A stretch of DNA of 64,000 nt from Apiospora phragmitis (Eukaryota; Ascomycota; Sordariomycetes; Amphisphaeriales; Apiosporaceae), in the NCBI GenBank assembly GCA_038363925.1, contig JAQQWL010000006.1, forward strand, positions 2,522,501 to 2,586,500. The letters are read 5' to 3'. The notes beneath the pieces were generated by a model. It searched no databases and was not told where the DNA came from. It saw nothing but the letters and a program-made list of their open reading frames with translations. Below are positions 56,585 to 64,000 of the stretch, piece after piece. The position numbers and the translations under genes are program-made. The number at the start of each line of letters is the position of its first letter. Position 1 is the first letter of the stretch.

Positions 56585-58600
56585 ATGATCATGCCGTACT
56601 CCAATGAAAAAGATAATGGTCTGGAAAAAGGCGTCGAAACCCTTCAGATGCAACCCCTAATATATTGAAAGGCTCCCTCGGCCCTTCGAACGGGGATGAG
56701 GCCCGATTGGCGCAGGCCGGCTATGCCCAGGAGCTGGATCGTACGTTCTCGCTGCCTAGCCTCATCGCTTTGTCGCTGTGCCTTACGGCTACATGGGAAG
56801 CTCTATCTGGTGTTGTTTCCGCGGCTCTCACAAGCGGTGGTGCACCTTGTCTCTTTTATAACTAGTAAGATAATTATCCCCTTTGTTGGGCCAACATCTT
56901 ATGACCTCAGGCACTGATGATGAACTCTTTCATTGTAGTGTCCTCTCTTTCGCCTGCGCCCTAGCGATTTCCTCTTCACTTGGAGAAATCGCTTCCATAT
57001 ACCCCACAGCAGTGAGTTTGGGCCTTTCAAGCCCCCTCCCCTTTTTGTATTCACGCCAAATCAAGAAAGCTCTGCTAACTCGTTGTTTGTCTTCCCAAAG
57101 GGTGGCCAGTACTACTGGGTGGCCGCCTTAGCCCCCGTCTCGAGCCGGAAAGTCGCATCGTACGCTACGGGATGGATATCGCTCGGGGCCCAGATCATCT
57201 TCACCACGTCGGCCTGTTTTGCCGCTGGTCTGCAGCTCCAGGCCCTAATCATCATGAACAATCCGAGCTATGTCCCGGAACGGTGGCACGCCATGCTGCT
57301 CGTCTGGGCGGTTCTGGCCTACTCGGCCGCCGTCAACATCTGGGGACCCAAGCTCCTCCCACACCTCAACCTTGCGTCAGGGGTCATCCACATTGCTGGG
57401 TTCGTCGCCATTGTCGTGATCCTCGGCGTCATGTCCAATAAAGCGTCAGCTGCCTTTGTCTTTGTCGAGGCCACAAACAGCAGTGGTTGGGAAAGTGACG
57501 GGGTGTCGTGGTTGGTTGGGCTGATTAGTGCAATATATCCCTTCCTCGGGTATGTGAAACCCTCCCATTCTCATTACTCATTCTGCAAAGGGATTGCTGA
57601 CGCTGAAGGATCAGGTATGACGCTGCGTGCCATCTGTCCGAAGAAATCCCCGACGCGGCCCGAAATGTACCGCTGGCTATGGTTGGTAAGTGATTTGGTG
57701 TTTATTCCTTCCTTTCCAGCGGTTATTCCTCTCAGCTCCAGTGCTTGTTCCTTGTTATTTCAGTGTCTCAGGAGCGATGAATGCATCGTTTATCCTAATG
57801 ATTGTGTTTATTCCCTTCTGGAATATCCTGTTCATTTTAAAAAGAGTAATGCTGATGAGTCGATAGGCAGCGTCGTTGTAAACGGTGTAATGGGGTTGAT
57901 CTACTGCATCGTCTTCCTCTTCTCCATCTCCAACCTCGACTCGCTTCTGTCCACATCGACAGGTTTCCCCTATTTGCAGTTGTTCCTCGACGTCACCCGA
58001 TCGCCCGTGGGCGCGACCTTCATGTCGCTCGTGGTGGCCGTCCTCGCCATGGTGGCCAACTGTTCGGGCGCGACGTCGACTTCGCGCACCATGTGGGCGT
58101 TCTCGCGCGACCGCGCGATCCCGTTCGACCGGTACTTCAGCGCGATCAGTGACGCACATCACGTCCCCGTGCGCTGCATCGTCGTCATCACGGCGTTCCA
58201 GATGCTGCTGGGCTTCATCTACCTGGGCAACACGACGGCCTTCAACGCCATCCTGTCCATGTCCATCATCTCCATGTATCTCTCGTACATGCTGCCGATC
58301 GCCTACATGCTGTTCGGCGGGCGCGAGCGCCTGGATCCCCACATCCTGGGCCCGTTTCAGCTGGGCCGCGGCCTCGGGCGGGTCCTGAACGTCGTCAGTC
58401 TCGTGTGGATGACGGTGGCGATCATCCTCGGCACTTTCCCCACGGCGATGCCCGTCACCCCGCAAAACATGAACTACTCGATCGTCGTGATGGCGGGATG
58501 GCTCCTCTTCGGAATTGTGTACTATGTTAAAACCGGACGCAACCGCTACGCTGTGCCCGTAGTCGGGGCCGCGGTAGTCACGTCTATCGCGGTAGCATAG
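56585..58600 (+). CDS. amino-acid/choline/GABA-type permease (APC superfamily), one apparent frameshift
   Basis: Five exons: 56585-56864, 56939-57011, 57101-57549, 57615-57685 and 57867-58600 (donors GTAAGA, GTGAGT, GTATGT, GTAAGT). Junctions restore FYNY-VLSFACALAISSSLGEIASIYPTA-GGQYYWVAALAP, YPFLG-YDAACHLSEEIPDAARNVPLAMV-GSVVVNGVMG. The protein shows about twelve hydrophobic segments and the family text SLCLTATWEALSGVV and GATSTSRTMWAFSRDRAIPF. It is a plasma-membrane importer of amino acids, choline or GABA-like amines; the substrate is not predictable. In exon 1 the frame changes near 56,648: MPYSNEKDNGLEKGVETLQ must join ATPNILKGSLGPSNGDEARL by one extra base, so one base seems lost, perhaps a base-calling error. 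It is divergent from the copper amine oxidase. Confidence 0.86.
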
Positions 58601-58860
58601 CCGTGGATATGGCTGAGAGATGAAAGACGTAATGCGGCCAATCAGACAACAGAGTCAGTGATTGTCTGAAGTGATACGCGAGTCATGGCTTGTATGTTAT
58701 CATCGGATCAGAGGCAGGAGGTCTTACCTCGTATATTGGACTAGGTCAAGGTTCCTGTACGTCAAACAGTAAGGTTTATGGGGAGTAGCCGGCCGCATCG
58801 TAGTGGGTATGCCGTTCTGGGGATTTTTATTGCGGAATAATATCTAGTAGGGCGGTATTT
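58601..58860. other. transition from genic to RIP-affected DNA
   Basis: Permease 3' flank of ordinary composition. CpA/TpG fall away sharply after about 58,860. Confidence 0.5.
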
Positions 58861-60098
58861 CCGTATTTCCGCAAGCTAATATAGATTATATGTAATGTAG
58901 TCCACGGTCTAATTAAATATACGGTTTAATTAAATACTTTTTAAAACCTTATATAATAAAATATAAATTTATTTAATCATTACGTTTAAAATTAATTAAA
59001 CTTATTTAAAATCGTTTTTATTAAACGCTTTTATATTATTTTAATAAGTATAAATATTATACCCGGGCTCTCTATAAATTTTATAACGTTATAAGCGCGT
59101 CTTAAACGTCCTCGTATAATTACTCCTCTTTCGCGATTCGTCTTATAACTATTTATTAATATCCTTTTAAAACTATAGGTCTTTTTTAATTTATATACGA
59201 AATAATTTTTTATTTTATAGCCATTTCTTTTTTATACAGCAGCGTCGGCTAAATATTTTATTTACCTTTCGTAATATAGTTACTTCACTTTTTAAAAAAG
59301 CGAGCTAATATATAATTTCCGTTATACTTTTCGTAATTTAATTAAGTTTAATAAAAATTAATATTAAAAAGCTATTTTAATACCGCGCGATTCGATTTTT
59401 TATATATTTAGTTTAAAACTAAGTTTTAATTATTTAAAGTTTTTAATTCTTAAAGTATAAACAAATTAAAAGAGATCGCCGGAGGCGTTAACGTACGTAA
59501 TTATATATTTAATTATAAAATAATATATTCTAGATTATATAATATAAGTCCTATTTTTTAAAAACCTCTTTAAATATTTAAAACGGTAAAAATCACTTAG
59601 AACGTTTCTAAAAACGCTAATAAGAAGTCCTCCTTTAAAATATAAGTGAGATACGCTTATATAAAACCCTCGATTTCTTTCTCGTATAACTTTTTTAACG
59701 TACGAAAATAACCGATATTAAAAGGTTAAAGTTTATACGATAAATAAGAAAGTATATAAAGTATAATAATCGAGTTCTTTTTATAATAAAGCTCGAAAAT
59801 TATTAAATAATAATTTTTATAACCGTTAAAAACTAATAAGCGATAAATATTTTTTCGTATAAAACTTCGTATATTTATCGAAATATCGAATCTAGTTCTC
59901 GCTTTTTTCGTTTATAATTTAGCCGTTTTTAATAATTACGATTATTTAATCCTTTAATAATAAGCTATTTTCGTATTAAAAAATAGGTACGTTTTCTTAG
60001 TAAATATAATATACGAAAAGATAGCGTAATTATATAATTCGACGTTTTAAATAATTATAACTTATTCTCGATTTTTTATTAAATTACCCTAAGTTTCC

Positions 60099-60268
60099 TG
60101 TGAAAGTGCATCGATCCCTAGGTATTGGCAGTATGCAGGTGTGATAGAACAAAGCTAACGCTTGTCCCGTATGTATTCTCTACGGGAATGTGGGATACTA
60201 TAAGGAAACTAGAAGGAGAGGGGCCCGGGAGCTATGGGACGCACGGATGCTTCCTCTGTCCTGTTACA
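60099..60268. mobile_element. 170-bp solo LTR (or similar) inserted in transposon copy 1
   Basis: Begins TGTGAAAGTG, ends CTGTTACA (TG...CA), and is flanked by perfect 5-bp duplications TTTCC (60094-60098 and 60269-60273). The matching place in copy 2 (near 63,730) lacks it, so the empty site is known. It has normal GC content and CpA/TpG, so it arrived after, or escaped, the RIP of its host copy. No relationship to the 203/208-bp LTR family at 17-23 kb is obvious. Orientation undetermined. Confidence 0.75.
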
Positions 60269-60315
60269 TTTCCTATATTAATCGAAGGTAGTTACGATTA
60301 TTTTAAACGAGATTT

Positions 60316-61032
60316 AATTATAATAAACGCTATTTAAGTTTTAAAAAAAACTTAGTAAAACGTACTAGGGTTTATATTAATAATATAAAAGAGTATTTAA
60401 ACGTGTAATAGAGGTTCGCTTCTATTAATATAATATATAATAGCTATAAAAATTAAAGTAACTAAAGTATATAAATTTAAAAAAATTTATAATAATTTCG
60501 TTAAAACTGTTTACTTTATTAATAAATTAAGATTAATATTTAAATTAATTATTAAAATAGAAAGTATTTATATAAAATATATAAGAAATCGCTCGTCGTT
60601 ATATATCTAATCCCTCCTTTACTAATATATGCCGGATCACTAGGGGCGTCGTGATCCTATAGCTCCGGGATCACTAAGAGCGTCGTGATCCTATAGCTCC
60701 GGGATCGCTAAGAGCGTCGTGATCTTATAGCTCCTTATCTTATCGTCACGTGACTCCGTTCTATCTGTCTAAGCTGTACTGGCTATTTCTGCTCGTTTAT
60801 TCTTATCTATTCATCTTATGCTATCCTCCGGGTACTGTCCTAGGTTAGCCGTGTACGTTTATCGTTGTAGTGTTAGTTATTATAATTAATATAATAAATT
60901 CTTACTGTCGTAAGTAAGGTTATAAGCGCTAATTAACGAGGTTAATAACCGTTTATTAATTTATAGGCGTTTCGAGTTATCTTAGTTTCGTCTCGAGGGT
61001 GAGTACTAGCTGCGTCGTCGGGTTAGGTCGTA
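60316..61032. mobile_element. about 0.7-kb insertion of another element fragment in copy 1
   Basis: This stretch is absent from copy 2, where the flanking sequences (GAGATTTAGCCTATAAGAAAGCCGG) are continuous. Part is RIP-like (60,316-60,620; 60,870-61,030), part is not (60,630-60,870). It holds the 34-bp palindromic tandem repeat. A stretch near 60,925 (AAGGTTATAAGCGCTAATT) resembles a tRNA-type primer-binding site of an LTR element after RIP, so it may be an LTR plus leader remnant. This last point is speculative. Confidence 0.5.
60634..60734 (+). repeat. 34-bp tandem repeat, three copies, each with an inverted repeat
   Basis: Units start at 60634, 60668 and 60702. Each carries GGATCAC...GTGATCC around a GCGTC centre (last unit partly mutated, GGATCGC...GTGATCT), followed by TATAGCTCC. 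Spacing is exactly 34 bp. Confidence 0.9.
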
Positions 61033-61499
61033 ATATTAGCTTATAAAAAAGCCGGTCTCGTTAAAGTTATAAATATCCTTTTTTTAAATCTTATATTTAT
61101 AAATTATATTTCGTACGAGAATAAACTACGCGCGATACGCGTCGAGACTTTTATAAAGGATTTTTTAATAATTAATTTTTTAATTAAAACGCGTTTAAAA
61201 GTTTAATTATTATTAAAAGCTTAATTAACGCCGACGCGTTTCACGTCGCGTTAATAAAATAATAGATTCGCTATATCTTTAATATTACTTATTTAAAGCG
61301 GAAACGATCGCGAATTTAAATCGATTATATATTATATAATTAATTACTTTTTAAAATTTATAAGCTTTTATATTAATAATTATATATCTCGTCGTAAAAT
61401 ATTACCGCGATATTAATAATATAAAGTTATATAAAAGATATTATATTTTTTTTTATAAAAGTAATAAAATACGCGGCCTTAAAAGCGATAAAAGACTCT

Positions 61500-61870
61500 A
61501 GCTTTATTATATAATTTATTAACGTTTTAATAAATAACTCGATTTCTTTTAATAAATATACTTTAACGGCGAATAAAATATTATATTTAAAAGTTATAAA
61601 AAATAAAAGAATAAAAAGGTATACTAAGTGTAATAATACTGTTATTCTTATAATGTTCCTTGAATTCGGCCGAAATATAGCTTTCGTAACCGTTTAAAAT
61701 TAAGAGATAATAAAAACCCTTCGTCTACGCTTTAATATACTTATTAAAGTATCGAATCTAGTTTAAACTCGTTTTATTATTAGTTTAATTATTAAAAGTT
61801 AGTTTAATTATTTAATTACCCGGTAGGTCGTATTTACGAAACTAATTTACGAGGTAATATTAGCTTTAAA
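61500..61870 (-). mobile_element. diverged fragment of a third Fot1/pogo-like copy
   Basis: Shares GGTATA..., TTTCGTAACCGTTTAA, GAGATAATAA and ATCGAATCTAGT in the same order as the two longer copies, but with many differences. It corresponds to the part of the transposase around the second catalytic Asp. RIP-mutated. Limits approximate. Confidence 0.5.
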
Positions 61871-62454
61871 CGATTAAAAACGACGAAATATATTAATTTT
61901 ACGAATTAATACATTTAATAGTTATTAATTATTCTTAATTATAAAGCTAGATTAATTTTAATTTTTTATAATAATCGGCTTATATTATAACGAGTATTAA
62001 CTTAATTATACTTATTATAAAGCTAGTTTTATTAAAATTTTATGTTTTTATTTAAAATATTATATTTAGTTTTAATATTTATAATTAATATAAACTAGCC
62101 GAAAAAATACTTATGTTTTTATAAAAAGTTATTTAATAATCGTATTAACGGTTTATTTAAGTTTTAAAGTTTAAGTTACGATTAATAAAGCGTTTAACTT
62201 AAATACTTATTAACGCGGTCGCCGCCGCGCGACTTTAAAAAGAAATTAACTATATCTCTTATAATATTAATATTAAAAAAATTCTTTAAATATTTAAATT
62301 AATTATATAATTACGAAGCACCTCTTTTTTAATTAGATTTAATTTATATTATAAATATCGGATTTCGTATTAAGGTTTAATATCGTAAAGTTAGTCGCTT
62401 AAAATAACGTATCTTGTAAGCGAATGTTTTATTCTTTTACACCCCTTTTAATAA

Positions 62455-64000
62455 AATATAAGTTAATTTTACCACAACGTATTTAATATATTAAAATTAA
62501 TCGGAATCTTTATCTTTAAATATTTTTATATTATTCTAATAAGTACGCGTATTATAACCGGGCTCTCCGTAAATTCTATAGCGTTATAAGCGTGTTTTAA
62601 ACGTCCTCGTATAATTACTCCTTTAACGCGATTCGTTTTATAACTATCTATTAATATCTTTTTAAAATTATAAGTCTTTTTTAATTTATATACGAAGTAA
62701 TCCTTTATTTTATAGCCGTTTCTTTTTTATACGGCGGCGCCGGCTAAGTATCTTATTTACCTTTCGAAATATCGTGTTCTTACCTTTTAAAAGAGTAACT
62801 CGGTATATAATATACGTTATAACCTTTACGATTTAATTAAAACTAGTTAAAATAAATATTAAAAAGTTATTTTAATACCGTATAATATAGTTTCGAATAT
62901 ATTTAGTTTAAAATTAAATCTTAATCGAATTATTTAAAGTTTTTAATTTTTAAAGAATAAATAGGCCGAAAAACGTCCCCGGAGGTATTAAAATATATAA
63001 CTTTATATTTAATTATAAAATAATATATTCCGGATTGTACGGAATAAGTCTTATCTTTTAAAAGCTTTCTTATATATTCGAAACGGTAAAAATCGTTTAG
63101 AACGCTTTTAAAAACGCTAGTAGGAAGTCCTCTTTTAAAATATAAGTAATATGCGCCCGTATAAGATATTTAATTTCTTTCTCGTACGCCCTTTTTAACG
63201 TATGAAAACAGCCGATATTAAGAGGTTAGAACTTATATAACGAATAAAAAGGTATATAAAATATAATAATTAAGTTCTTTTTATAATAAAGCTTAAAAGC
63301 TATCGAGTAATAACTTTCGTAATCGTTTAAGACTAAGAGGCGATAATAACCCTTTATACGAGACTTAATATATTAATTAAAATATCGAATCTAGTCCTTG
63401 CCTTTTTTATTTATAGTTTAGCTATTTTTAATAATAACGATCACTTAATCCTTCGATAATAAGCTGTTTATTACAGTACGTGTGGACTAACCACTGCGCC
63501 ACAAAGCAAAAGCTTCGGAAATGACTCTTCGGGTCATTTCTGTTCAATTCTACGCCTTAAGTGCTACCCCGCGGGGGACCAACCCGCCGATCGTAACACT
63601 GTTTTTATACTAAGAAGAGAGGTACGTTTTCCCGGTAAAAATAATATAAAAAAAAATGGCGTAACCGTGTAATCTAACGCCCTAAATAATTATAATCTAT
63701 TCCCGGTTCTTTTACTATATTACCCTAGGCTTTTCGCGTTGATCGGAGGTGGTTACGATTATTTCGAACGAGATTTAGCCTATAAGAAAGCCGGTCTCGT
63801 TAAAGTTATAAATATCCTCTTTTTAAGTCTCGTACTTATAAATTATATTTTATACGAGGGTAAACTATACGCGATACGCGTCGAGATCTTTATAAAGAAC
63901 TTTTTAATAATCGATTCTTCGGTTAAAACGCGTCCGGAGGTCTAGTTATTATTATATAAAATTAAAGGCCTAATTAACGCCGACGCGTCTCGCGTCGCGT
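62455..64000 (-). mobile_element. Fot1/pogo-type DNA transposon, copy 2, RIP-dead, cut by the window edge
   Basis: Direct repeat of copy 1. Minus-strand translation at about 63,825-63,785 gives KEDIYNFNETGF, again with the catalytic Asp turned to Asn. Further along the element, KNRE follows with spacing expected of the PGNREW block of this family. It contains the 129-bp insertion at 63,470 and continues beyond base 64,000. Confidence 0.7.
63470..63598. mobile_element. 129-bp structured insertion with 6-bp target duplication
   Basis: GC-rich, not RIP-mutated, flanked by CTGTTT at 63464-63469 and 63599-63604; copy 1 shows the uninterrupted site. Its minus strand contains TGGCGCAGTGG, a perfect match to the tRNA box A consensus, and its + strand has GTTCAATTC, which fits box B, but the two boxes are not in the order and strand needed for one promoter. 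Perfect hairpins: AAATGAC/GTCATTT and GTGG/CCAC. It may be a tRNA-derived SINE piece or a MITE; the class is open. Confidence 0.6.

Larger units (their letters stand above)
58940..61260 (-). mobile_element. Fot1/pogo-type DNA transposon, copy 1, RIP-dead and interrupted
   Basis: Aligns along its length with copy 2 in the same orientation (shared words such as CGTCCTCGTATAATTACTCC, ATCGAATCTAGT, GCCGGTCTCGTTAAAGTTATAAATATCC). Minus-strand translation at about 61,075-61,033 gives KKDIYNFNETGF, the segment around the first catalytic Asp of pogo/Fot1 DDE transposases (NFDETGF), with Asp changed to Asn by a G-to-A change. It is split by the 170-bp solo LTR at 60,099 and by about 0.7 kb at 60,316-61,032. 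Ends and terminal inverted repeats could not be fixed. Confidence 0.7.
58861..64000. repeat. RIP-mutated nest of transposons, continues past the right edge
   Basis: About 5 kb, very AT-rich, with hardly any CpA or TpG outside a few young insertions, and stops in all frames. It contains at least two direct copies of one element (58.9-61.3 and 62.45-64.0 kb), a third diverged fragment (about 61.5-61.9 kb), and inserted units listed separately. Such blocks are normally heterochromatic in RIP-proficient fungi. Confidence 0.85.

Noticed and set aside
1..64000. CRISPR arrays, bacterial operons, rRNA genes
   Set aside because: None seen; gene structure is eukaryotic throughout.

Overview
This window is nuclear DNA of a filamentous ascomycete (Pezizomycotina, most likely a Sordariomycete). 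Four things point there. Genes are interrupted by short 50-170 bp GT-AG introns. Several families are typical of moulds: a HET domain protein, AcuK/ERT1, ExgD, a WHI2-like protein and a small MYND protein. Coding DNA is GC-rich. Two long AT-rich blocks almost lack CpA/TpG and are full of TpA, the mark of repeat-induced point mutation (RIP). No prokaryotic feature is seen.

Layout. 1-2.1 kb: weak or eroded coding traces. 2.1-16 kb: a broken C2H2 zinc-finger gene, an F-box/WD40 protein (-), a cytochrome P450 (+), a four-exon peroxisomal 3-ketoacyl-CoA thiolase (+), an ornithine cyclodeaminase/mu-crystallin protein (-), a candidate tiny two-TM gene, a Cys-containing probable GPI-anchored secreted protein (+) and a MYND zinc-finger protein (-). 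17.1-22.9 kb: a complete RIP-mutated Copia-like LTR retrotransposon with 203-bp LTRs and GAAAC target-site duplications, followed at 22.99 kb by an unmutated solo LTR of the same family in the opposite orientation (TSD AGACA). 23.8-35.2 kb: HET protein, thioredoxin, WHI2-like protein, a GPI-type secreted protein, COQ3, RIB3 and FMN1. 35.5-39.5 kb: two decayed genes, a fungal-specific family member and a TPR-subtilase. 39.9-42.2 kb: AcuK-type gluconeogenesis activator. 42.2-48.3 kb: about 6 kb without a supportable gene. 48.3-58.6 kb: ExgD-type glucanase, branched-chain 2-oxoacid dehydrogenase E1 beta, copper amine oxidase and a divergent amino-acid/choline/GABA-type permease. 58.9-64.0 kb: a RIP-mutated nest of Fot1/pogo-type DNA transposons with younger insertions, a 170-bp solo LTR (TSD TTTCC) and a 129-bp structured element (TSD CTGTTT).

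Functional groupings. RIB3 and FMN1 (early riboflavin synthesis and FMN formation) are 0.9 kb apart on one strand. The amine oxidase (C-terminal CKL, PTS1-like) and the permease are divergent neighbours that could take up and oxidise an amine. The thiolase (N-terminal PTS2-like motif) also looks peroxisomal. The other genes look like ordinary unlinked housekeeping genes, and I see no biosynthetic gene cluster.

An important caution: COQ3, exgD, the amine oxidase, the permease and the secreted protein at 30 kb are each broken by what looks like one single-base indel, mostly in homopolymers, while otherwise intact. I read most of these as base-calling errors, in contrast to the multi-lesion pseudogenes at 2.1-3.5, 35.5-36.4 and 37.2-39.5 kb. 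Exon coordinates were worked out by eye from splice motifs and frame continuity.
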